Below are positions 43,151 through 52,222 of a stretch of 64,000 nucleotides of DNA, in pieces. Position numbers and translations under genes: made by a program. Below the pieces are notes generated by a model. That model saw only the letters and a program-made list of their open reading frames with translations, was not told the origin of the DNA and searched no databases. Within the stretch, counting starts at the first letter, position 1, and every line of letters begins with the position of its first letter. Source of the stretch: Vibrio penaeicida (GTDB lineage Bacteria; Pseudomonadota; Gammaproteobacteria; Enterobacterales; Vibrionaceae); assembly GCF_030689305.1 (NCBI RefSeq), contig NZ_JAUYVM010000012.1, positions 1 to 64,000 of the forward strand, read 5' to 3'.

Positions 43151-43190
43151 TTTTTTGATTTTAGGATTGAAAAACGCTTCCCTTAAATAG

Positions 43191-43228
43191 AAAAAACGCC
43201 GTAAAGCCTAAGCTTTACGGCGTTTTTT
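43191..43228. terminator. Strong bidirectional terminator before the CRISPR array
   Basis: AAAAAACGCCGTAAAGC and GCTTTACGGCGTTTTTT form a 17-bp perfect stem with a 4-base loop and T-runs on both strands. It ends the 820-aa gene and would also stop the array transcript arriving from the other side. Confidence 0.92.
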
Positions 43229-43295
43229 TATTTCCATTTCCAAATAAAGTCTCGCATTCTCAAACGTTTAGCTTAATCATTTCGATCATAGCAAT

Positions 43296-44640
43296 GTCTC
43301 AACGGCCTATACGGCCAACGGATTGCGACACAATGTGTGGATGCGTTTTCAAATTCCAGTATTAACGGCCTATGCGACCTGGGGGGCTGTGACTTTATAT
43401 GAACTGGATTATAGACAACGTACCACCGTCTCAACGGCCTATGCGACCTGAGGTTCTGCGACTTGGTTGACTATACAGTCGGGTGCAACTTTTGGGTCTC
43501 AACGGCCTATGCGGCCTGAGGTTCTGTGACTAGAAGTACTTAAAGATGAAAATCAAGTCGCGTTAATTAAGTCTCAACGGCCTATGCGGCCTGAGGTTCT
43601 GCGACTTTGGTTGCTGTTGTCAAAAAGGCTCAGTCATTAAGTCTCAACGGCCTATGCGGCCTGAGGTTCTGCGACATATACGATTTCGTAACTTCGTATA
43701 ATTATGCATGTCTCAACGGCCTATGCGGCCTGAGGTTCTGCGACGTTGGGAGCGTGTTTTTCGTATTTTTCTACGTACGTCTCAACGGCCTATGCGGCCT
43801 GAGGTTCTGCGACAGCAATAGCGGTAGTATTAATTGAAAAAGAAGTGAGTCTCAACGGCCTATGCGGCCTGAGGTTCTGCGACGTAAGGTCGAACTGGCA
43901 GTGTGGTCATACGTAGAGTCTCAACGGCCTATGCGGCCTGAGGTTCTGCGACTTGTTCGGTGAGTTAGGCGAAACACTAGGTGAAGTGTCTCAACGGCCT
44001 ATGCGGCCTGAGGTTCTGCGACACCATAGGAATAATCGCAATCTGTATTAGCCTTGTGTCTCAACGGCCTATGCGGCCTGAGGTTCTGCGACTTTTAAAG
44101 CTAAGGGTGTAGAGGTTCAGGTATCTGTCTCAACGGCCTATGCGGCCTGAGGTTCTGCGACTATTGGGCTGGTTTTGTTTACACCTTTCCAGGGTCTCAA
44201 CGGCCTATGCGGCCTGAGGTTCTGCGACACTAAGGGCGTTTAATTCACCCAGACCATGTAGTCTCAACGGCCTATGCGGCCTGAGGTTCTGCGACTAAAA
44301 TGGCTAAGGTTCCGTTTATGAAAATTATAAGTCTCAACGGCCTATGCGGCCTGAGGTTCTGCGACAGTTTTTCTAGATCATTAAGCGGATATAATGAGAA
44401 GTCTCAACGGCCTATGCGGCCTGAGGTTCTGCGACTTAAAATTTAATACATTTCATAAGCAATTTGAGTCTCAACGGCCTATGCGGCCTGAGGTTCTGCG
44501 ACATAAGGAGAACATTATGTCTATTACAGCAGAAGTCTCAACGGCCTATGCGGCCTGAGGTTCTGCGACTAATAATAGGGTTGGGGCATTATGCCACAAC
44601 TTTTGGTCTCAACGGCCTATGCGGCCTGAGGTTCTGCGAC
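43296..44640 (-). CRISPR. Type III CRISPR array, 20 repeats of 35 bp, 19 spacers
   Basis: Repeats begin (plus strand) GTCTCAACGGCCTATGCGGC and end TTCTGCGAC, starting at 43296, 43359, 43428, 43496, 43571, 43641, 43710, 43779, 43849, 43918, 43988, 44058, 44127, 44194, 44261, 44331, 44401, 44468, 44535 and 44606. Spacers are 29-40 nt, mostly 32-35. The first two repeats (43296, 43359) are degenerate and those at 43428 and 43496 have one mismatch each; the rest are identical. Decay at the left end, cas genes on the right, and GTTGAGAC (minus strand), which resembles the 8-nt 5' tag of type III crRNAs, all indicate transcription on the minus strand. Confidence 0.98.
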
Positions 44641-44868
44641 AGTATCCTAAAATTCTTAAGTCTATTCAGTGAGTTAAATCACGGTTTTTGACGCCCTAAA
44701 GTTATCCACAGCGAAATGTCTAAAATGGGCTTAAAAATACACCATAAAACACTGTTTTTCACTATGAAAACAATGTCTTGACGACCTAGGTGTTTTTCTT
44801 GGTTTACCTTGAATCGACTATGCGGCTGATTGTTAAAGAGCTTTTCTGTTTTTCCACCAAATAACAGG
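44641..44868 (-). promoter_or_regulatory. CRISPR leader
   Basis: The AT-rich 228 bp between cas2 and the newest repeat. It carries a perfect DnaA-box sequence (44702-44710) and two pieces that look like a broken CRISPR repeat (44775-44790 and about 44814-44830). The array promoter must lie here; no single -10/-35 pair stands out. Confidence 0.75.
44702..44710 (+). promoter_or_regulatory. DnaA-box sequence inside the CRISPR leader
   Basis: TTATCCACA, the exact high-affinity DnaA 9-mer. A second perfect copy in the opposite orientation (TGTGGATAA) is at 44885-44893, inside the 3' end of cas2. Confidence 0.5.
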
Positions 44869-45147
44869 CTAAATGATCACCGCTTGTGGATAACGTGCGA
44901 TGGGGTCTCCGTTCACGTCGCTGGACTTTTTCCTTGCTGATAGGGGTAAATAATAAAAAAACAGTTTATCCGTATCCTCTAGATAATACAGGCACTTACG
45001 CTTGATTTTATCTAGCGCTGTCACGTTTTTTACACTGATTTCAAATACCGAATATTGCACACGTTCCCCGTGTTCGAGCAGAATGTTGCCCACCTTTCGG
45101 CGGGCTTTGTCGTCTTCTATATCGAAGCAAGCTAAATAGATGTCCAT
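44869..45147 (-). CDS. cas2: CRISPR-associated endoribonuclease-fold protein Cas2
   Basis: A 92-residue adaptation subunit that forms the integrase core with Cas1. Ferredoxin-like fold with MDIYLACFDIEDDKARRKVGNIL, GERVQYSVFEISV and LFFYYLPL. The start at 45147 overlaps the RT-Cas1 stop by one base (TAATG); an ATG four codons earlier lies inside that gene. It is the last cas gene before the leader. Confidence 0.95.
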   Translation of the reverse strand: MDIYLACFDIEDDKARRKVGNILLEHGERVQYSVFEISVKNVTALDKIKRKCLYYLEDTDKLFFYYLPLSARKKSSDVNGDPIARYPQAVII

Positions 45148-47963
45148 TATGGTCTCCATGCCCGAAAATCCGTTTGCTGTCTAATGGATTGGTTTAGCCG
45201 AATGGGCTGGCTGAATATGTCATCCAACAGGCGGGTTTGGTGGTTGTTTCTGGGCTGGGTGAGTTCTTGCATGAGCGCGGTAAGCAGTACTTTCCTTGCT
45301 TCGCTGCTCATGTTGCAGAACTCGGGGGTGATTTGAAAATCGTCGGGTTTGATTTGCCGGCGGTTAATCAGGGTTAACACGGTGCGCTCTACTACCATGC
45401 GAAAAGGCTCTTGCATGTCGGAAGCCAGCGCTGAATGCTTTCCTCTGGGTTGGTGGTATACGCCGTGGGTTGGGCACAACCCCGCAACCCTTACTGCGGC
45501 GTCACAGAGATTGTACAAGAAAGTGTAGCCTAAAGAGAGCATGGCGTTCACTGGGTCTTTTGGGGGGCGTCGGTTCCTGCCTGTAAACACCCATTCTTTG
45601 CCTAGGGTTTCTTTTAAAAACTGCCACAGTAATTTGGCGGCTTGCCCTTCATACCCGCGTAAGGTTTTTACATCCTCGGCGTTGTGGGCTTTTTGTTTGT
45701 ATTTGTCTATTTGAATAAGCCCGTGCCACTGCTTGTCGCGCCGGTAGATAACGGAGTGGATCCCCGTCATTCGGCTTTGTACCAGTTCTTTACTGTTTTG
45801 TAAGGCAAAATGTTGGTTCTGGCATCGCTGGGCTTGCAGTAACCACAGTGCCGCACCTTCACGGGGGAGGGCATCGGTCGCAACGCCCTGATATTCGCCT
45901 TGCTGGCTTAAAAAATAAATCGGGACCTGATTTTCCATGGCTTTGACAAGAGCAGGGGTGGTGATTGGGTGATTCCCCAGCAATACAATGGCTTCTAGGC
46001 TTTGCCAGCTGTAGGTGTGTTGGGTTTCTTCTTGTGTGGTTTGCAGCTTGTTTTGGTGGCAGTTGAGCACGGTGGTTTCACCGCATATGATCAATATTGT
46101 GCCTTGGTGTTGCCTTTCTCCTATGATGTTGTTTGGAAGTGTATGTGGCGGCGTGTCGGGGATATTTGGACGAAGCTCCAGCGTTTTTTCATGTTCTGCT
46201 GCTTTGCTGGTTTCGATGGCGTAGCCATCTATAAACAGGTAACCAAGAAAATGAAACCCTTTCGATTTATGCACCACTTTGGTTTTGGTGGGGTGCAGGT
46301 AGAGGTTATGTTCGTTGAGTGATTGATGAATGTGTTCAAGTGCCTCGTGGGCGTGTGCCTCTTTTTTGAACAACAGGATAAAATCGTCAGCGAAGCGCAC
46401 CAGTTTGTAGCCGAGTTCGTGCATGTCGGCATCAAAATCGTCCAGTATTAGGTTGGCAATAAGCGGGGAAATGGGCGCTCCCTGTGGTAAGCCGGAGGAT
46501 CTGGGCTCAACTGTGCCCTCTGGTGTTTCTTTCCCTGCTGTGATCCATTTCATGATCATGGCATCCAGCGGTTCATTCGGGAACAGCAGTTCTAGCCGCT
46601 TGGTGAGTTCTTCCCAACTTACGGAATCGAAAAAGGCTTTTACGTCGGCTTCTACTATCCATTCATAGCCTTCTTGGACTAGGTGGTTGATTTCTTCTTT
46701 GGCGTTCAGGCGCGAGCGCCCGGGCCGGTAACCATAGCTGTTTTTTATCCAGTGGCTTTCGTATATATCGCTTAAGGTTTTAGCGGCGCAGCGCTGTAAT
46801 ATTCTGTCTTGCAGCGGCGGCACCGAGAGTTTTCTTATTTCGCCATTGGGTTTGGCAATATCGACAGGAGTTAACGGCGGTGGCGTGTAGTTGCCTTGCT
46901 TAATGTTGAGTAAATCAAACCCTGCCTTTTCCCTTATCTCACCGATGGTGGGTTGTGGAATGCCGTGCTTTTTCTGATTGTGGTGGAGGGCGGCGTTTAG
47001 GTTATCTTCGGTAAACGAGAGGTCGAGCAAACTGTGCCCTGCACTGGGGCGCGGCGGCGCTAATGGGTGAAGGCTGTCGTTATCACTGGAAGCACACACG
47101 TTATATATGCCGCACCCAAATGCGCGGCTTTGGCCTATGCCTAAGTGCTGCCCTAGCAGCAGTTGCGCCCATTGCATGCGGGTGAGTGGCGAGTCTAAAG
47201 TTACGGTAAACTGGGTAAGCAGCCCACCTGCGAACTTGGTGCTTTTCCCGTTACCGCCGTAGCGGTTTTCAAGCCAAATGGCTTTGATTTGGCTGAGTTC
47301 TGCTTCGGGCCAGATTGGGCGGGCGTGGCGAATTTGAGTATGGTTTTGAATAAGCTGAATGCAAGCGTCGGAGGCTCTTTGGCTAAACAGCGCCCAGCTG
47401 ATGTCTTGTTTGTTTCTGCAAAAGCGCTGCGTGCCTTTGGCGTCTTTTCTTAGTTTAAACTGAGCAGGGGTAATAAACTGCACCGAGAGGGTATGCGTGT
47501 TTTCGACTTGTTCTATTTGCTGAGCCAGTTGTGGCAAGCCAAACAGGGTAAGTTCGGTAATGGCTTCATAGGGCGCGCCGTTGTAAGCATCGTGTATTGC
47601 GCACAGTGTAACGTTTTGGTGCAATAGCCCACTTTTTTTTATGTGCTTGGCGGATTCTGGCAACCGTTGCAGCTGGGTTATTAGGTGTTCCAATATGGGC
47701 AAACCCAGTGTGGTAGCGGTAACTTTAAAACGGTAAAGGTATTGGGGAAAATAGTGATGGTGTTGGTTTTCGAGTGGTTCCACCACAATACCAAGCCCAA
47801 AATCGGCTGGGCTGCCACATAGGTTTCTTACCCAACCTTGCAATGCAACGTGGTGCAGTATGCCCATTTGGACTTCTTGTGTGAATTGCAGGGTAACAAT
47901 AACTGAGCGCAAAGGCAGTAAATGAGCAAAAGGTTCCATGGAATCGAGCGGCGGATTGGTCAC
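45147..47963 (-). CDS. cas1: Cas6-reverse transcriptase-Cas1 fusion
   Basis: About 938 residues (numbers below count from an in-frame ATG nine codons upstream). Residues 1-300 are Cas6, a repeat-cleaving RAMP with the glycine-rich loop GQSRAFGCGIY. Residues 340-590 are a group II intron-like reverse transcriptase: NSYGYRPGRS, EADVKAFFDSV, GLPQGAPISPLIANL and FADD at 533-536 (F where most have Y), then HPTKTKVV and GFHFLGYL. Residues 625-930 are Cas1 with E781 (LRGYEGQAAKLLW), H846 and D858/E861 (YHQPRGKHSALASDMQEPFR). Such fusions acquire spacers from RNA. Start: GTG at 47963 overlaps the exonuclease stop (GTGA) and has AAGGAAG upstream. Confidence 0.96.
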   Translation of the reverse strand: MTNPPLDSMEPFAHLLPLRSVIVTLQFTQEVQMGILHHVALQGWVRNLCGSPADFGLGIVVEPLENQHHHYFPQYLYRFKVTATTLGLPILEHLITQLQRLPESAKHIKKSGLLHQNVTLCAIHDAYNGAPYEAITELTLFGLPQLAQQIEQVENTHTLSVQFITPAQFKLRKDAKGTQRFCRNKQDISWALFSQRASDACIQLIQNHTQIRHARPIWPEAELSQIKAIWLENRYGGNGKSTKFAGGLLTQFTVTLDSPLTRMQWAQLLLGQHLGIGQSRAFGCGIYNVCASSDNDSLHPLAPPRPSAGHSLLDLSFTEDNLNAALHHNQKKHGIPQPTIGEIREKAGFDLLNIKQGNYTPPPLTPVDIAKPNGEIRKLSVPPLQDRILQRCAAKTLSDIYESHWIKNSYGYRPGRSRLNAKEEINHLVQEGYEWIVEADVKAFFDSVSWEELTKRLELLFPNEPLDAMIMKWITAGKETPEGTVEPRSSGLPQGAPISPLIANLILDDFDADMHELGYKLVRFADDFILLFKKEAHAHEALEHIHQSLNEHNLYLHPTKTKVVHKSKGFHFLGYLFIDGYAIETSKAAEHEKTLELRPNIPDTPPHTLPNNIIGERQHQGTILIICGETTVLNCHQNKLQTTQEETQHTYSWQSLEAIVLLGNHPITTPALVKAMENQVPIYFLSQQGEYQGVATDALPREGAALWLLQAQRCQNQHFALQNSKELVQSRMTGIHSVIYRRDKQWHGLIQIDKYKQKAHNAEDVKTLRGYEGQAAKLLWQFLKETLGKEWVFTGRNRRPPKDPVNAMLSLGYTFLYNLCDAAVRVAGLCPTHGVYHQPRGKHSALASDMQEPFRMVVERTVLTLINRRQIKPDDFQITPEFCNMSSEARKVLLTALMQELTQPRNNHQTRLLDDIFSQPIRLNQSIRQQTDFRAWRP

Positions 47964-48529
47964 GGGGCTTCCTTTAGTAGGTGTTCGCATAACACTTGGG
48001 TTTGAAAGGCATCAAACAAGGCATGGTGAGGGGTAATTTGTTGTGTGCGTTTCAGTAATTGCTTTTCCAGCCCCAATGTTTTGATGAGTGAATCCCTTTT
48101 TTCTTGTGGGTTGAATTGCTTTGTTTTAAGCAATGTCACTAAGTCGAGTGGTAGATAGTTGATGCTTTTCGGAATATGGAAAGCACCACCAAAGAGTTCA
48201 CAAAAGAATAGCCAATCCCACACGGCGCAATCGGTCCATACTTCTCCCTGCGAGTATGGGGAGAGCCATTGGGTTATCACCTCTGCACATTCGTTGAACG
48301 TTACGTAAGCTTCTGAGTGTGTTTGAGCGAGGTTGATAAAAGATTCTTGATGTGTATTTCGCCACTTAAGGTGGCGAATTACGTTGTTTTGTAGCCATTC
48401 ATCTTGCGGAATCGGGCTGTTTTTTACTTCTAGGTAGAGGCTGCGGTTTTGTTCATCCACCAGTGCTAAGCTAAGCAGCGACGCTGCTTGGCTTAGTTCG
48501 GTGAATTCGGTGTCTAGGTAGAGTCGCAT
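47960..48529 (-). CDS. DEDDh 3'-5' exonuclease embedded in the cas operon
   Basis: A 189-residue DnaQ/RNase T-fold exonuclease with the motifs YLDTEF (D6, E8), VWTDCAVWDWLFF and HHALFDA (His/Asp pair). It probably trims 3' ends of DNA or RNA. It lies between the effector genes (3-bp gap) and the Cas6-RT-Cas1 gene (stop/start overlap), so it is co-expressed with both. DnaQ-type nucleases are known to trim prespacers before Cas1-Cas2 integration in other systems; the same job here is inferred from position. Confidence 0.88.
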   Translation of the reverse strand: MRLYLDTEFTELSQAASLLSLALVDEQNRSLYLEVKNSPIPQDEWLQNNVIRHLKWRNTHQESFINLAQTHSEAYVTFNECAEVITQWLSPYSQGEVWTDCAVWDWLFFCELFGGAFHIPKSINYLPLDLVTLLKTKQFNPQEKRDSLIKTLGLEKQLLKRTQQITPHHALFDAFQTQVLCEHLLKEAP

Positions 48530-48531
48530 GG

Positions 48532-50841
48532 TTACCTTTTTTTGACCTTTCTATTTTTTTGTAGAGGATCTAGCTGAGCTTTTGTGGTGTTCAGCTTTCC
48601 TAAGCCTTGCTTTTCGTTTCGGTGATCGTCATTGTTGACAAACCAGTCGAAGATGTTTTCTGAGTTTTCCGCCATTGGGTAATGAATACTGGTATTCTCT
48701 ATTTGGCTTTCTTGGCTTCGTATATACCTAAGCGCTTTTAAGCTTTCACCGTTTCCAATCAGTCTGTCTTGGCTTGCTATCCCAAGGCTTTTTATCTCAA
48801 GCTTTTGTTCTGAATCTTGCCAAATGGACAATAACGGGTGCGACACATCTTTACTTAACTTGTCGAGAAGTTCTACTGCATTGGAAGAGCTTTTTCTCTC
48901 TTGTAATTGATGGACTTTAGCTTTGCCAGAAATGTTTCTGTATCTTACTTGTTTGTCTTCAAGCATAACACTTAAAATATCGAGTTTAACTTGCCCATAC
49001 CCGCAAGGTTTTCCTAATCCAAGCTGATGGGAGAAGACTTCATCAGGTCTGAAGTTTTCAGCCCCCAAACTGGTAAGTAGAAGGTCAAGCTCTGGGGCAC
49101 TCAGGTTATTAAAGTCAATCCAAGTTCCGAAAACGGGGTTATCACTGGGTGGTAGCCATTCTGCGTGTATCGCCATGCTGTCTGTTCCTTCAGAACCTTC
49201 AAGTTTGACTGCCTTTACATCAGGCTGAATAAGATACTGCTTTCTGCCATTTAGCATGGGTTTAAGGCTTTGGTCACTTAAGTCATTTTTGTTAATTGGC
49301 TTGCCACTTCGTGGATCGTGCAAGTATAGGCTAGGTGACGGTGTTTTCGGTGAGTCCAGTACAGGTAGCCTAGTGTAAGTGTGAATTTTTATGTCGTCTT
49401 TAAGGCATATGGCATCGTGGAATGTCACTCGGGACGCTAAGCTCCGCGCATCTTGGACGTTCTTACCTGATTCGTTATCCATTTGCTCCACTACCCCGAG
49501 CAGTGATTCCGCAGGTGATAGGTCATTTCGAGATTTACTCACACCAAATGGAAGATACTGATCGTATCCGTTTTGCTTTAGTGCACCATAGGTCGTGTCA
49601 CCTGCAAATTGTTTGTGCCAAATTGCGGATAGGCTTAGCTCGGTGACGATTTGTTTAATTCCTTCTGGGTCGTCTGGGTGAAAATTGTAGTCGAAGTAAT
49701 AGATGTCACCTTCCATTACTTTGTTAATATTCTCTCCTTTAACATCTGTCCACCCAAGTGGATACAAATTCGAATTTCCGTTCTTTTCCAATATCCTCTC
49801 GAAGTTTGTAATTACTTTTTCAGGGAGTTCAACTCTTTGTTTCAATTCTTCTTTTTCACTTCGGTAAGGGATGGCGTACGCGTATTTTTTTGAATCCATT
49901 AGACCTTCGGTTTTTCCCACCCAGTGGAGTATCGCTCTGGTGTATTTTTCTTGATTAAAGCTTTGCTCTTTTGACCGCTCTATAAATTCTTCTTCGGTGA
50001 GAATGTGATTATTTTCGGAGTTGAACTCTAGCCCATTTAGCATCTTGTAAGATGATTTATGATAAAGCTCTGATTCGTCGACACTCAAATCATCCTCTTC
50101 AGCTGTCGGGTTGCTGAAGGCCTCGTAAACATAAACGTAGTTTTCGGTTTTGCCGTGAAAACTAGGTATGGGTGAGGTGCCTTTGAAAAGATAGGTGGTA
50201 TCTAGCTCTAAACTGCCAAATTTCTTTTTGTAGGCGGGGATGTGCCACTTTAAGTAGTCTTCCCAATTTAACTCACCTTCAGAAATCAGGTAATCCTTGT
50301 GGATACACTCTTCGTCTTCGGCATCCCATTGGCTAAATTTTAGTTGCCCGTTGTTATACCTAGCTTTATTTGTAGAGCGATAAGTCAGCGGCTCAATATA
50401 ATATTTCCCGTCGTCTACCCTTACTATCCCCATTGCAGAGTAAGTCTGCTCTGTGGCAGGCATTCTGACTGATAAACTGGTATCTTCCAGCACTCTCATT
50501 GGGGCATCACTGATCGATTCTAGTACGTTAGAAATCATGCCTCTCATAGTGGATCCGGGTATGGAAAGCTTGGCTGAACCGTCGCTTCCACCACCATTTT
50601 TTTGCCTAAAAAAGTTTACATTCGAGCCACCGTCATCTCTAGGATTCCTTTCGCCACCAACAATCAAAGGGCTGGTATTAGTCAGCGCAACAAAAATTGA
50701 ACCGCTTAGTAAATCCTTTTTCCACAGCTGATGGGTAACGTGGGTGTTGCCTTGTTTGATGTCTTCAAAGCTTTCGGTGTTTTCTGGTGCTTTGTTGTTT
50801 AACGGTACAAAGTGATATGGGTTATAGAATTGATTAGCCAT
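48532..50841 (-). CDS. TIGR03986-type RAMP protein of type III CRISPR effector
   Basis: A 769-residue repeat-associated mysterious protein. The start NQFYNPYHFVPLNN is typical of the TIGR03986 family. Two RAMP-like units are visible: an N-terminal one with LTNTSPLIVGG and LSIPGSTMRGMISNVLE, and a C-terminal one with IWHKQFAGDTTYGALKQNG and LGLGKPCGYGQVKLDIL, where the glycine-rich loops lie. It overlaps the upstream RAMP gene by 8 bp. It is probably a Cas7-type backbone or crRNA-binding subunit; residues that would cleave target RNA cannot be assigned. Confidence 0.85.
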   Translation of the reverse strand: MANQFYNPYHFVPLNNKAPENTESFEDIKQGNTHVTHQLWKKDLLSGSIFVALTNTSPLIVGGERNPRDDGGSNVNFFRQKNGGGSDGSAKLSIPGSTMRGMISNVLESISDAPMRVLEDTSLSVRMPATEQTYSAMGIVRVDDGKYYIEPLTYRSTNKARYNNGQLKFSQWDAEDEECIHKDYLISEGELNWEDYLKWHIPAYKKKFGSLELDTTYLFKGTSPIPSFHGKTENYVYVYEAFSNPTAEEDDLSVDESELYHKSSYKMLNGLEFNSENNHILTEEEFIERSKEQSFNQEKYTRAILHWVGKTEGLMDSKKYAYAIPYRSEKEELKQRVELPEKVITNFERILEKNGNSNLYPLGWTDVKGENINKVMEGDIYYFDYNFHPDDPEGIKQIVTELSLSAIWHKQFAGDTTYGALKQNGYDQYLPFGVSKSRNDLSPAESLLGVVEQMDNESGKNVQDARSLASRVTFHDAICLKDDIKIHTYTRLPVLDSPKTPSPSLYLHDPRSGKPINKNDLSDQSLKPMLNGRKQYLIQPDVKAVKLEGSEGTDSMAIHAEWLPPSDNPVFGTWIDFNNLSAPELDLLLTSLGAENFRPDEVFSHQLGLGKPCGYGQVKLDILSVMLEDKQVRYRNISGKAKVHQLQERKSSSNAVELLDKLSKDVSHPLLSIWQDSEQKLEIKSLGIASQDRLIGNGESLKALRYIRSQESQIENTSIHYPMAENSENIFDWFVNNDDHRNEKQGLGKLNTTKAQLDPLQKNRKVKKR

Positions 50842-52222
50842 GATTTTTCTCCTTGCCTTCCACCAAGGTTTTCAGTGCGGATTCGATTTGCTGCGACTTA
50901 ATTTTGGTTAGTTTGCTTGTGTCCCACGCTTTAAGGAAACCGTCCCAGTCTTCAATGGTTTTGCCGTCGGGGAACGTAATGGTTGCGAACACACATCCAA
51001 ACCCTTTGGCTTGATAGCCTCCAAAGCGGATTTGTCCTTCGATGAGATCGCGCAGCGTGAGCAACAATAGGGCGAGTGATACGCCTTCTTCATCTAATGC
51101 CTGTGATGAAATGTTGATAGAACCTTGGTAGCTGACCACATCATAACGCTCAATGTTGTAGTTGGCTCCAGCTTTTACCCCTCCGGTAAACCGATCAATA
51201 CCAATAAAGTTTTGCTCGAATGCTTTGGCACCAAGAGCGGCAAACTCGCTGATTTGTAAGCGAGAACCTTGCTTTTCACTGCCGTAAATGGGGGTAAGGC
51301 ATTCATCACTCTCTTTAATGGCTTCTGTACCATAGGTTTGGGTGATAGTGTGGTAAATTTTGGCGGATTGCGCCCTAAGCGAGCCTCTTACGCTGGTGGA
51401 AGGTAAAATGGGTGTGCCGTTGTCGTTGAGTTTGGCGCGGATCACCTGAGGGTTGTCTTCTTCGCTTTCTTTTGATTCTTTGTTTGTTTTCTCTATGACT
51501 TCACCTGCGGTAAACACCGGAGAGTAGGGGGTTAGGCAAATTTCAAGGCGAAGCGAGTTTTGCTTAACGTCAATGGTTTCGGGTTCTACCGTTATAGGTT
51601 GCGCTTGGGTGGGTTTGTCTTCCGTTAGCCAAAGTAGGTGATCACTTTCAATCACGCCCGTTGCGGAGCGGCTGCGGATTTTAAACCGGCCAAAGTTGCT
51701 GTTTTTATGCCCACCAAGATTTTGTGCTTTCCAAGCATCAATTAAACCAAGCAACGGTGCAAGCTGATCTTTTGTTGCGAAGTCCATTTGCATGATTACG
51801 TTGAACGTTGCCCCTGCTTTTATGTAGTGGCGTTCGTAAAGGTGGCCGTCTTTGGTGGTGCGGGTAACTGGGTTTAGGCTGTTGTGCATACTGGTGCCAA
51901 TTTGGGCATTGAGTGATGTGGCATCTAAAAATCGAACTTTCCCAGCACAGTGGCTTTTGGTGCCATCACTTTCATTTGAAATTTCTTCACCAAACAATGA
52001 GGACATGTCGATTCTTTGGGCTTTGTCATCTACTTGGTTACTGGACAAATTCAGGAGAGAGCCTTTAATGCTTGCGCCTGGAATGTAGTAATTTCCTTCG
52101 TGATCGGTACAGCTTTGCAGTTCATTGTCGGATCCGGAAACGCCATTACCAATCAGCAGTGGGCTGGTAGTTTCGAGCTCTGCATGGATTTTTACGTTGT
52201 AATACAAGTCGTTGCTACTCAT
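50834..52222 (-). CDS. Csm3/Cas7-like RAMP with two tandem domains
   Basis: A 462-residue protein with two Cas7-type domains in one chain. The first has LETTSPLLIGNGVSG, NYYIPGASIKGSLLNL and DATSLNAQ. The second has LTPYSPVFTAGEV, PILPSTSVRGSLRAQSAKIYHTI, GIDRFTGGVKAGANYNIERY and IRFGGYQAKGFGCVFATI. The two-domain fusion suggests it supplies two adjacent backbone subunits. It overlaps both flanking genes by 8 bp. In III-D/III-E systems Cas7 fusions are common; this is a short version. Confidence 0.85.
   Translation of the reverse strand: MSSNDLYYNVKIHAELETTSPLLIGNGVSGSDNELQSCTDHEGNYYIPGASIKGSLLNLSSNQVDDKAQRIDMSSLFGEEISNESDGTKSHCAGKVRFLDATSLNAQIGTSMHNSLNPVTRTTKDGHLYERHYIKAGATFNVIMQMDFATKDQLAPLLGLIDAWKAQNLGGHKNSNFGRFKIRSRSATGVIESDHLLWLTEDKPTQAQPITVEPETIDVKQNSLRLEICLTPYSPVFTAGEVIEKTNKESKESEEDNPQVIRAKLNDNGTPILPSTSVRGSLRAQSAKIYHTITQTYGTEAIKESDECLTPIYGSEKQGSRLQISEFAALGAKAFEQNFIGIDRFTGGVKAGANYNIERYDVVSYQGSINISSQALDEEGVSLALLLLTLRDLIEGQIRFGGYQAKGFGCVFATITFPDGKTIEDWDGFLKAWDTSKLTKIKSQQIESALKTLVEGKEKNHG

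Noticed and set aside
43428..43530. Variant repeats as a second, separate CRISPR array
   Set aside because: Spacing and sequence are continuous with the main array; they are only decayed trailer-end repeats.
43607..44691. Open frames inside the CRISPR array with the repeated peptide LNGLCGLRFCD
   Set aside because: They are translations of the direct repeats, not genes.
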